DNA from: Sorex araneus
Lineage: Eukaryota; Chordata; Mammalia; Eulipotyphla; Soricidae
Assembly (NCBI RefSeq): GCF_027595985.1
Contig: NC_073302.1
Coordinates: 407,606,415 to 407,670,414 of the forward strand
DNA: 64,000 nt
Direction: 5' to 3'
Within the stretch, counting starts at the first letter, position 1. Each line of letters begins with the position of its first letter. The position numbers were made by a program, and so were the translations under genes. Under the pieces are notes generated by a model. That model ran no database searches and was not told the DNA's origin. It worked only from the letters and a program-made list of their open reading frames with translations. Of this stretch, positions 54,363-64,000 are shown piece by piece.

Positions 54363-54606
54363 CTGGAGCGATAGCACAGCAGGTAGGGCATTTGCCATGC
54401 ATGCAGCTGACCCGGGTTTGATTCCTCTGTCCCTCTTGGAGAGCCCTGCAAGCTAGTGAGAGTATCCTGCCCGCACAGCAGAGCCTGGCAAGCTACCCGT
54501 GGCGTATTTGATATGCCCAAAACAGTAACAAGTCTCACAATGGAGGCGTTACTGGTGCCTGCTCGAGCAAATCCATGAACAACGGGATGACAGTGCATCA
54601 CAGTGC
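54363..54606 (+). repeat. Type-B SINE with exact 16-bp target duplication
   Basis: TAATGTACTAAATGAA at 54347-54362 and 54607-54622. Head, body and RTE tail (GTTACTGGTGCCTGCTCGAGC, GGGATGACAGTGC) are close to consensus, so the copy is young. Confidence 0.95.
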
Positions 54607-54622
54607 TAATGTACTAAATGAA

Positions 54623-55735
54623 GTAATTGAGGTTCTCTTATGGAGCTGAGGCATCCTGTGCAGCGTTGAGTGGCACTGTTAGTGGATGATCCTTGAAACT
54701 CTCTTCAGCACTGTCTGTGGTTCACCTAATCGGACATGAGTTGAACCCCATGGTAGGCTTGTAAGGCAGATTTTGTCACCTCTGCTTACATATGCGAGGA
54801 AACAATCACAAACAAAATTAAAGGGCAAATGGCTGAAAGAATACCTAAGTCTTTTCATTTAGCGGAGGAAAATAGATTGTTTCTCCTTCTCCAGCTCTTC
54901 GTATCTCAAGTAAAAAGGTTTACAGGAATTTCAGAAACCTTTTGGAAATATTCCTTATTTTGTTATGATGGTCGCAGCCCTTGGGGGGGCCCGGCCCTAC
55001 ACTAGAAGCTTTACATTGATTTATTTATTCTTTTTTCTCCCCTACCCCTCCAGTCTAAATTATTCCTAAATTTAGAAGAGATTTTGAAATAAATAATCTA
55101 TTTCTATAATTAAAATGTGAAAACAAAAGCTATTTGTAGCAGAAAAATATCCCATTAATGTGATTTCCTTGTGATGAATTGACAAGTTCAAAGCAGGGAT
55201 GTATGTTGCCATGGGCACCAGATTCTCTTTGCTCTGCTGGTTCATTTTACTTAGCTGCTGGAGGAAGAGGAGAGCGTTAAGCCAGGAATGACTGAGTTTC
55301 GTTAGAATGGATTTGTAATTTTTTCCCTGAAATACCTTTTCTTTATAGATCTATATAGATAACAGCTGCAACCTATTTACAGTCACTTCAGAGGCAGAAT
55401 TTTCAGGATCTCTCAGGAATAGAGTCAGAATCTTTTTGGTAGAAGGGAAATACATATTCAGAGGGGCACACAGGGAAGTGCTTTTCTCCCTTCTCAAATA
55501 TCTCACCTATGTAACATGATGTAAATAAACATTTGCCAGAAACATGGAAGATGGATGAGTGCATGACTTATCGTCATAGGCCAGCTGCCTGACTTAACAT
55601 TTGGTTTTATGGGGAGGATAATGGGGAAAGAAGTTGAGATGCAGGTGGAAGAGAGAAAGGGGCAAGATCAGAAACAAGTAGATGTTGTGAATGGGGTTTG
55701 TTGTCATTTAGACCTAGGGGTGCTAGGTTAAAGTT
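54623..55735. other. Unique sequence, repeat-poor
   Basis: No gene or repeat recognised. Confidence 0.45.
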
Positions 55736-55744
55736 GTTCATCTA

Positions 55745-55866
55745 GAAAGAGTGAGGGAGAGAAAGAATATGAGAGAGAGAGGGATAGAGAGAGAGAGAGA
55801 GGGAGGGAGGTAAGGAGGAAGGGAGGGAGGGAGAGAGAGAAAGAGAGAGGGAGAAAAGGAGGAAGG

Positions 55867-55921
<55 letters not shown>
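55745..55921 (+). repeat. (GA)n / GGGA-rich microsatellite
   Basis: Long purine tract ending in about 25 GA units; the serine/leucine/proline frames on the minus strand are artefacts. Confidence 0.97.
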
Positions 55922-55923
<2 letters not shown>

Positions 55924-56960
55924 GCTGCTTTTCAAAGACCACTGAAGCCAAATATACTAAAAGCAGTTTAATTTTTTGATGCTGGTGATGTTGCCAACTT
56001 TCTTCCCTCTCATGCTCTTCCTCACTATCCATAAAGGGTCTCAAACGAAAGCAGGGAGCCTATCTGGAGGGGCACTGATTTCCCAGTCTTGAACCAAAGA
56101 GTAAAGTTTGTCTCCATTTGTTTCAAGTTATGTGGGCCAGGTGACTTTCATTTTGAATCATGAGTTTTCCTTCCTTGACAAATGTAGCCTCCTGCCAATG
56201 CCTTTGAATCGGGAAAATCTCCCACTCTTCATGTGCAGCAGCAAGTATTTCACAATTTAAAATGATGGCTCCAGAATTGCAATGAAAGTGGTAATATTTC
56301 ACAGTGAGAGTCTCCCTTCCTTTCAATGCCTACCCCATGTTCAGTGTTGTCTAAGCAAATTTTGCCAGTGTCTTTTGTATCTGCCTGATGCCTAAGTAAG
56401 CAAAAGGCAGGATAAAGCAAATGTCTTCCAAATTTCCATTTATCCTGAACACAGATTGTAGTTTCAGCTCTTTTGCTTGATGCAAATAGGCTGACAGATG
56501 TATATCACTGGCTGCAAATCTTATGACTGACACCAGCCTGTCAGCTGCTGAATAAATATCTTTCTCTCCTCCATGTATTTCCCTGCTCCCTCAGCTACTG
56601 ACTGCCACCAATTTACAACCTTTTTTCAGATTCTGTGATTCTTACAAGGAATTGTTTGGTGATTTTTTTTGAAATATAAAACTATTTCTAGAAATATATT
56701 AATAGATGATAACATGGAGGCATAGCCCCTCCAAAGTTTCCAAAAAATCCTGTAATACATAAAGAAGCAAGCAAATATCTTGAAAGGAGCTGAGGGATAT
56801 AGGGTGGGAGACAGAAAAGAGAACTGGTGAAAGGAAGGACAGAGGCAAAATAGCTTAACAATATACTTAGGGGCCTAGGATTCACTGTGTGCATTGCATA
56901 TGGGAAATTCTCCTTTGACTCCTAGCACTGCAAAAGGAAAACAATAGTGAAAAAACACTC
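55922..56960. other. Unique sequence
   Basis: No gene or repeat recognised. Confidence 0.45.
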
Positions 56961-56965
56961 TCCAG

Positions 56966-57135
56966 GGCTGGAGCGATAGCACAAAGAGTAGGGTATTTGC
57001 CTTGCATGCTGCTGACCTGGGTTCGATTCCCATCATCCCATATGGTCCCCCAAGCACCGCCAGGAGTAATTCTTAAGTGCAGAGCCAGGAGTAACCCCTG
57101 TGAATCACCAGGTGTGACCAAAAACAAAATAAAAC
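56966..57135 (+). repeat. Type-A SINE
   Basis: GGGCTGGAGCGATAGCACAAAG... CACCAGGTGTGACCAAAAACAAAA; near-consensus. Confidence 0.92.
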
Positions 57136-57697
57136 AACCCCCCCCCAAAACCTGCTCTCCAAGTCCTGGTAACTAAATCATCCCCACTCCACCCTAATCT
57201 ATTGTTTAATTGTTTACCTTTTGGGCTACTTACTGAACTAACACACTGAAACTTTCCAGAAAATTTGCTGTATATGCCTTATATATCTTGTGATTTTTCA
57301 CCCATGGCATGCTGTCATTAATAATGAATTATTAATAATACAAATAGCTTTGTATCAAGATAATTACTAATAATAACTTGTCTGTTACTCTTTTAGATTA
57401 AAAAATTAAATGCTTATCATTATATGATCTGTAATTTATTTTACAGTCCTTAATTCGGCATGTATTTTAGCTCTAATCAATAAGTTTGGGTTAATAACTT
57501 AAACTTTGACATGCCCCAATCAAGGTAAAATCTCAAAGGATGGTCAGTTTCCACTGAAAGATTAATCAGAAGGCTAGACTCTAGAAAAATTACAAGCTTA
57601 CCAGTAATTTAATTTTCAGTTTAAAGGATGTTAGAAATTAATTTTCCTTAGTCAAATTATTACTGTTCAGGATGAATTGCATACATAGCATAGACAT
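57136..57697. other. Unique AT-rich sequence
   Basis: Nothing recognisable. Confidence 0.45.
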
Positions 57698-57712
57698 AGA
57701 TATATAGATTTA

Positions 57713-57954
57713 CAGAGAGAGAGAACAAAAGGGAATACCCTGCCATAGTGCCAGTGTGGGGTGGGGGGGGAGACAGGACTGGGGAGGGTGGGAGAGATGC
57801 TGGGTTTACTGGTGGAAGAGAATGGGCACTGGTGAAGGGATGGGTTCTCGAATTTTGTATGGGGGAAACATGAGCACAATAATGTATAATTCATTTCCAT
57901 TCTTAATGTAATTTTATTAGATCAATAAAGTCCAGATGAAAAAAAAAGAAAAAA
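57713..57954 (+). mobile_element. L1 3' UTR fragment ending in non-L1 sequence
   Basis: AGATATATAGATTTA is exact at 57698-57712 and 57955-57969. The L1 3' UTR follows the other copies to GTGTATAA-like sequence near 57888. The usual CTGTACCCTCAC end is then replaced by about 50 bases containing AATAAA (57924-57929) before the A-tail. Confidence 0.85.
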
Positions 57955-58099
57955 AGATATATAGATTTATATCTATCAGTCTGTATCTATATATCAGATA
58001 TTTCTGCCTTCAGTGAATAGGGATTCAGAATGTCATCATTGCGGTCCTATAGCGATAGTGACACAGTAGGTCTAGGATTTCATTGTGTCTTACGTGCAC

Positions 58100-58103
<4 letters not shown>

Positions 58104-58134
<31 letters not shown>

Positions 58135-58135
58135 T
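58104..58135 (+). repeat. (ATT)n microsatellite, the tail of the adjoining SINE
   Basis: About ten ATT units directly abut the antisense SINE, where an A-tail would be. Confidence 0.95.
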
Positions 58136-58303
58136 TGCTTTTTGGGTCACACTCAGCGATGCACAGCGGTTACTTCTGGCTTTTCACTAAGGAATTACTC
58201 CTGGCGGTGCTCGGGGAGAACCATATGGGATGCTGGGATTTGAACCTGGGTCGACTTCATGCAAGGCAAACTCCCAACCCACTGTACTATTGCTCCAGCC
58301 CAT
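58136..58303 (-). repeat. Type-A SINE, antisense
   Basis: TTTTTGGGTCACACTCAGCG... ACTATTGCTCCAGCCC. Confidence 0.92.
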
Positions 58304-58890
58304 TGCATGCACTTTGAGCTAGGAGAGGTGATCTTGTCTATGTGTACCTACCTGTCTTTGTTTCCAGAGCAGAGGCTCATCTGACACTGCTTTCATTACT
58401 CCAAAACTCATTGAGAAGAAACTATTATTACCTCTGGTTTTTAAACTTTGTCACTGGCAACTATTTATTAAAGAGATTCTGATGATTCCAGGGACATATG
58501 GCTGATATGTGACTCCATTATTCTGTAGTTATAAAGTGCTAAGAATTGAATGAACACATACAACCCCTGACTGAGAAATTCAAAGTTTTGTCTTTCAAAG
58601 GAGTTTCTTAGGAATCTACCTTTGTGTACACTTGTAGAACTCAGGTGTATAACTCTCATTCTCAGAGTTATTTCAGGAAATATTTTGAAATCCATGTTAA
58701 TTATAATTAGTTATAATTATATTTATAATTTATAGACTTAAACTTTATAATTATATATAATTATAGTTAGTAAATATCATAAAATATTAAGAAATAAATT
58801 CACCATCTTGCCTCCTAGGAACGGATTTGCATTTAAATCTAGAAATCTAATTGCTTTAATCATTTCTTTACCTTTTTGTGTTGTTTGTTT
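58304..58890. other. Unique AT-rich sequence
   Basis: Includes an ATAATTATA-rich tract at about 58695-58765. Confidence 0.45.
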
Positions 58891-58892
58891 GT

Positions 58893-59242
58893 TATTTTAT
58901 TTTCAGGCCACACCCAGTGATATTTAAGGGCTACTCCTGGCTCTTTGCTCAGGAATTACTTCCTCAAAGGCTGGGGGACCATATGAGATGCCAAAGATGG
59001 AATTTAATTGAATGCATGCAAGGCAAACAACCTACCATTGTACTATCACTCTAGTTCTTAATTGTTTCTTTTTTGTTTGTTTTTGGCTCAAAACCTTCAG
59101 TGTCTAGGGCTTATCCTGACTCTACATTCAGGTATCACTCTTGGACAGGGCTTGGGGAACTGTATGGGATGCTGGAGATTAATCCTGGGTCAACCTTGTG
59201 AAAGGTAAGCACTCTACCAACTGCACTATCTCTCCAACCTGT
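58893..59242 (-). repeat. Two antisense type-A SINEs in tandem, diverged
   Basis: First about 58893-59058, second about 59075-59242. Each ends with an ACTATC..TCT-type head. Confidence 0.75.
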
Positions 59243-59454
59243 TTCTTTTTAAAAAGATGCTAAACACACTAGATTGGATGGGATGTAGCAAAACAGTAAC
59301 AGAAGGCTTAACCTGTAACACCTTAGTAATCCTTCATACAAAGACTTAATGTCTCCATAGTGAGATACAACAAATTACATTAATTTTCTTCGAAGGAAAT
59401 AGTTTTTTGATCATTTTGTTAGCAATTTATTGATAACAAGCAATATAAAATACA

Positions 59455-59570
59455 TTATTGTGGACCTTCAATGGAGACAGGCTTGAGGGATGGTTGGGGA
59501 AATTGGAGACAATGGTGAAGGGAGGGAAGGTGATAGTGGTGATGGGATCGGTGTTAGAATAGTAAATGCC
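59455..59570 (+). repeat. Old L1 3' UTR, sense
   Basis: GGACCTTCAATGGAGACAGG... GGTGATGGGATCGGTGTTAG. A related piece is at 60020-60160. Confidence 0.55.
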
Positions 59571-59577
59571 TGTCATC

Positions 59578-59790
59578 CAGCTGCTCATCGATTTGCTTGA
59601 GTGGACACCAGTAACGTCTCCACTGTGAGACTTGTTGTTACTGGTTTTGGCATATTGAATACGACACAGGTAGCTTGCCAGGCTCTGCCGTGCGGATGGG
59701 ATACTCTTGGTAGCTTGCCAGGCTCTCGGAGAGGGATGGGGGAATCGAACCCGGGTTGGCTGTGTGCAAGGCAAATGCCCTGACCGCCAA
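59578..59790 (-). repeat. Type-B SINE, antisense
   Basis: GCTCATCGATTTGCTTGAGTGG, CCAGTAACGTCTCC, then GGCTCTCGGAGAGGGATGGGGG and the head. Confidence 0.92.
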
Positions 59791-59999
59791 ATAAAATTAA
59801 ATGCAATATACTTTAGATTCCAGAGTTGAAAAATAGCTTATGTAAATGAGAATAGACATTTTTTGTATTGTATCAAATGGTTTTAATTTCTATATTTACA
59901 TAGGTTAAAATCATATAGCCATCACAAGTTGACTTGTACTGAATTATTTTCTGATCATTCTACTTGCCATTTCTTTAAGTTTTGTTGAAACAAGCAATA

Positions 60000-60165
60000 T
60001 CAAGTAAATTTGTTATGTGCCTAAGGGGCAGGTTGGGCCGGGAAGGGGACATTGGTAGAGGGAATGTCACACTGGTGGTGTTGGAATACTAAAGGCCTGC
60101 AACAAATGTACTATAAACAACTTTGTAAATGACAATGTTTTAATTAAAAAGTTTTTAAAAGATGC
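60000..60165 (+). repeat. Old L1 3' UTR, sense
   Basis: GGCAGGTTGGGCCGGGAAGGGG... TGGTGTTGGAATACTAAAGG... TTTTAATTAAAAAG. Confidence 0.6.
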
Positions 60166-60269
60166 TAAAGATTAAGTGGTTAACTGTATTAGGCACTGTA
60201 GTGGGCACACAAGGTAAGAGCCAGTCTCTGTTCTTGATAAGCTCAATTGAATAGGGAAATACAGCTTAA

Positions 60270-60498
60270 TAGCACTGTAGCGCTCTTCTCCCATTGTTCA
60301 GAGCAGGCACCAGTAATGTCTCCATTGTGAACTTGTTGTTACTGTTTTTGGCATATCGAATATGCCAGAGGTAGCTTACCAGGCTCTGCCGTGTGGGCCG
60401 GATACTCTTGGTAGCTTGCTAGGCTCTCGGAGAGGGACAGATGGAATCCAGGTTGACTGTGTGCAAGGCAAACACCCTACCTGCTGTGCTATCGCTCA
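60270..60498 (-). repeat. Type-B SINE, antisense
   Basis: TAGCACTGTAGCGCTC... CACCAGTAATGTCTCC... GTGCTATCGCTC. Confidence 0.9.
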
Positions 60499-60637
60499 TA
60501 GAAATGCAAATTTAGCATCTCATTATGCATACAACTTCATGAGCAATAGTAAATACATATCTTTCATTGGAAAAATAAAGCCCTTGACAATCATGAGCAA
60601 ATAAGTTTGGTTCAACATATGTATAATAATGGGTAAT

Positions 60638-61301
60638 CACTGTATCACTGTCACTGTCATCCCATTGTTCATCAATTAATTTGAGCGGGCACCACTAACG
60701 TCTCTATTACACTCAGCCCTGAGATTTTAGCAGCCTCTCCTTACTCGTCTTTCTCAACAATTGGAGGCTCTTTCAGGGTCAGGGGAATGAGACCTATCAT
60801 TACTGTTTTTGGCATATTGAATATGCCACGGGTAGCTTGCCAGGCTCTGCAGTGTGGGCGAAATACTCTCAGTAGCTTGCCGGGTCTCTGAGAGGTATGC
60901 ATATGTCTTTTACTGTATTTTGGGATATGAATATACTATGGGAAGCTTTCAAGGCTCTCCCATGAAGGCAATAAACTCTTGGTAGCTTGTCAGGTTCTCC
61001 ATGGGGAGAACAAGGGAGAACATGTTGTGCGGCTGCTTTGCGCAGGAGCTTGGTTCTTATAGTCTCTGGATGTTGGCTGTTGGTGGGATTACACGGCGCC
61101 AGGGGCAGTTTGTGCATGTGGCTGCCAAACTACTGGAAAATGGGGGGTCTGGCTGGAGAAGGCTCAGTCCCAATCTGAGCAGGCTTGGAGATCTCTGCCC
61201 CGGGTTCCGCACACCTGGGTTCCTCTGCCGGTTTCTTCATGCTTGAGGCTTGTCCAAGTGTGTGGAGAGTGGCCTTGAGCATGGCTGTGGCTGGGTAAAG
61301 G
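60638..61301 (-). mobile_element. Type-C RTE-tailed element, antisense
   Basis: ATAATGGGTAAT flanks it exactly (60626-60637, 61302-61313). It begins (minus strand) CCCAGCCACAGCCATGCTC and ends with the RTE-type tail CAATGGGATGACAGTGACAG. It contains an internal partial duplication of the GGTAGCTTG/ATATG-containing block at 60900-60990. Confidence 0.88.
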
Positions 61302-61547
61302 ATAATGGGTAATAATATATGAAAATAATAATGAATAGCTAGATGTAAAAAAAATAGAAATAGATTTTGCACTGGTCATTCCAAATAGATTCAGTAAACT
61401 TTTAATAATAGGAAATTTCGTACCTGAGAATACTGGAGAGATATTTTGGCAATATGGATTTTGATAAGAATATGTTGCGTAAGAGATTATTTGCCCGTGG
61501 ATTATCTTTTAAAGCAGATCAGACATTTAACAGTGTTTAATTCTGAA

Positions 61548-61795
61548 TGGAGCCGTAGCACAGAGGGTAGAGCGTTTGCCTTGCACACGGCCGACCCGGG
61601 TTCGGTTCCTCTGTCCCTCTCGGAGAGCCCAGCAAGCTACTGAGAGTATCCTGCCCACATGGCAGAGCCTGGCAAGCTACCCGTGGTGTATTTGACATGC
61701 CAAAAACAGTAACAAGTCTCACAATGGAGACATTGCTGGTGTCCGCTTGAGCAAATCGATGAACAATGGGACGACAGTACTACAGTGCTACAGTA
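61548..61795 (+). repeat. Type-B SINE
   Basis: GGAGCCGTAGCACAGAGG... GGTTCGGTTCCTCTGTCCC... GGGACGACAGTACTACAGTGC. Confidence 0.93.
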
Positions 61796-62448
61796 TGTCT
61801 GTTATAGAAATATTTTTAAAAAAAGAAAATTAAAATAATTCTAAATGCCCTCATATAGAATGAGAATTTTATTGACAGTTTAATGAGTTTCTTCCCTGTG
61901 TATGTGTAGATATCTGTACAAGTGATTACCAATAAAATCATATTGAAGGTATAGTTTTATATCATGGTTCATTCTCTTAATATTGCATATACAGAGAGAT
62001 TTCCCCATTAAATGACCTCAAGCATATTTCTATATTGTGTTTAATAATTTCACAAATTTGTTATGGCTGAACTAAACCATTCCCCAATGATCAGGAATTT
62101 AGATATACAGATTTTTCTGTTTTAATGTCACCCTACGGGGACACACACTTTAGTACCGAAAGCTTTTTCCTCATCTCTAATGCTAGAATTCTGTGTATTA
62201 TTTGGAAAGCATAGTTGATACAAGACGGTTTTTCAACCTTCTTACTCATCTATCATTCTCTCAAAATAAACAAGCAGAAAACTCTGTAATTTCTTACTTT
62301 ACCATTTAGAAATATTTGAAAGGCTTTTAGGGAAAAAAGTCAGAAAATTTTAAGCCAGAGTACTTTCACTATCAAATAGTGATTCTTTTGTTTTGAAAAA
62401 ACAAAAACAAAACCAAAAAACAAAAAAACAACAAAAAGAATGCAAAAC
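61796..62448. other. Unique AT-rich sequence
   Basis: No gene or repeat recognised. Confidence 0.45.
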
Positions 62449-62685
62449 TGGCCTAGAGGGATAACTGAGTATGCTGAACTGAGAGTATACTTTGCATGCA
62501 CGAAGCTTGGGTTCAATCCTGGGCTCCACCAGTGACACTGAGTCACCTTCTAGCACAGAGCTGGGAGTAGCCCCCAGAACTGCGTGATCTCTTCAGCACG
62601 AAGCTAGGAACAACTAGGAACAACGGTTGGGCATAGCAGGGTGTGACCCCAGACACAACTCTCGACACCCAGAGCAAGAAAGAAG
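62449..62685 (+). repeat. Old sense SINE with duplicated 3' part
   Basis: GGCCTAGAGGGATAACTGAG... GGGTTCAATCCTGGGC... CAGGGTGTGACCCCAGAC; strongly diverged. Confidence 0.55.
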
Positions 62686-64000
62686 AAAATCTGCTCCTTT
62701 TTCGTTCCGTTGATTAGTTTTTTAGTAACTAACTGAAATCCTGGGTTTAGGATTCCGGATTCAACCATTCCTCGCTCAGCTTCTCTCCTGCTTCCTTCTT
62801 CCCCCTGTGGATCTGGCTTGTCTCCCCATTATAATGTCATCAACTGGAGCACCATCCCTTTAATCATTGAGTTCAGAAAATGTTTCCCTCCTTCATTCTT
62901 GTTTTCTTGAGGGGAAATAGACAGGAAAGCAGATGCTAATGGCATGCTTGGATTGTCGCAGCCCCAGGCTCTACCAAGTAGGAGTGAGGTGGCGCTAGCC
63001 ATCTTGTTTCACAGGAAAGTGGAGAGAATTCACAGTTGTTCTCTGCCAGCCCTCTCATCACTTGAGTCTGTGAAGTGACAGTTTCCATAGGCTCAAAGTA
63101 GATGTTAGGAAGCTTTCTGGAGTCCTCTGACCCTGGAAGCTGCTAATTAAAGTGCCACCCAGATGCTTCCATTGGCTCTGAGCTAGTTACACGTACATTT
63201 TAAAGAGTGGACCTTTCCCCTTTCCATCTCCTGTACCCCATTGTGACTGCTGTGGGTGGTCAGCAAATAAAAACAGATAATAACCCTCTGCTATTCTTTC
63301 AAACCTCTACAGAAATGCAAATTGCTGCCTTCAGAAGGAAGCACACAGGCATATGAATTTTATATCAGCAGGGATTACCAATGAGTCATGCTTGATGTTG
63401 TAAAAACTATTCAGGTGGGAAGACTAGAGCTGCAATCAGAGAATACGATGGGGAGTACCTCTCTTTCCTGAATGTTCAATTACCAGAAGCACACAATGCA
63501 CTCACCACCACACACTTTCCAACTCACAAAACCACTGTTCTATAAAATATATGCCAAATCTCCACAGGAAGAAAAGCTAAATTCTTCAAAATCAAATGGT
63601 TATCATGGTGCAGAAAATAAATGTAAATGTGGGGAATGGTAAGCAGCGTTAATATCTGAGAGAGTGCCAGAATTCATGCAGATGTCTGTTATTTATGCTC
63701 TTAATTGTTATTTCCAGTAGGTGTCTGGCTGCCAGTACACATGAGTTAAGTACTGTAAAATAACAGATGTCACACATCACAGGAGCAGCAGGGAGTCAAT
63801 ACAAGCAGCAGTGTAAATCCTATTACCTTAGATACTAGGGAAGAGAAAGGAAAGTACACAAAAACAGATGAGCCTGTGGTTGTAATTTATAAAACAAATT
63901 ATGTCATTCAAGTATGTGCTATACAAATTATGTATCTGCACTAAGTACACTAAGGGAGAAGGACCATCTTGGAAAAAGCAGAGCCTGTTTGGGCCACAGA
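62686..64000. other. Repeat-poor unique sequence to the window end
   Basis: No SINE, L1 or gene recognised over 1.3 kb. AT-rich with homeobox-like motifs at the end; function unknown. Confidence 0.4.

Noticed and set aside
1-64000. CRISPR arrays, operons, riboswitches or bacterial-type signals
   Set aside because: The sequence is a mammalian nuclear genome. Regularly recurring motifs are SINE copies or microsatellites.

Overview
The window is mammalian genomic DNA, almost certainly from a shrew (Sorex araneus or a close soricid). The evidence is a very dense, shrew-type tRNA-derived SINE. Its body carries a recurring motif around CCATATGGTCCCCTGAGCACTGCCAGG. There are also L1 fragments and a large fragment of an RTE-type LINE that matches what I know as RTE1_Sar of the common shrew. 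Only two protein-coding genes can be supported. They form the head-to-head pair THAP5 (minus strand) and DNAJB9 (plus strand), which is the order known on human chromosome 7q31.

Layout. 1-13667: repeat-rich DNA downstream of THAP5, probably including its 3' UTR near the upper end. 13668-17935: THAP5, three coding exons, 392 codons, intact. About 17000-19260: a CpG island whose core (about 17936-18300) is a TATA-less bidirectional promoter with ETS/GABP-type sites, two E-boxes and a CCAAT box. 18240-21802 plus 3' UTR: DNAJB9, with a probable non-coding first exon and two coding exons, 222 codons, intact. About 22900-64000: a gene-poor region built largely of retroelements. It contains a solo class-II LTR (29313-29567), a nested LINE complex (32698-38604), further L1 insertions, many SINEs and a few repeat-poor islands (notably about 42990-45340 and 62680-64000).

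How the parts relate. DNAJB9 encodes the ER co-chaperone ERdj4, an unfolded-protein-response gene. THAP5 encodes a THAP zinc-finger transcription factor and shares its promoter. The mobile elements form a visible ecosystem. L1 supplies one machinery and RTE a second. The 3' end of the RTE reading frame reappears as the 3' tail of at least two non-autonomous families. One is a tRNA-headed SINE (type B here). The other is a roughly 620-700 bp element (type C here). The same tRNA head also occurs on an A-tailed SINE (type A), which fits L1 mobilisation.

The observations I rate highest are: (1) the RTE copy and its SINE parasites; (2) an exact ER-stress response element (CCAAT-N9-CCACG) inside the solo LTR downstream of the UPR gene DNAJB9; (3) two L1 insertions whose 3' ends are replaced by non-L1 sequence; (4) an L1 insertion carrying an inverted copy of its own flank. 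All calls come from reading the sequence. No database search or alignment was run, and repeat boundaries without a stated target-site duplication are approximate.
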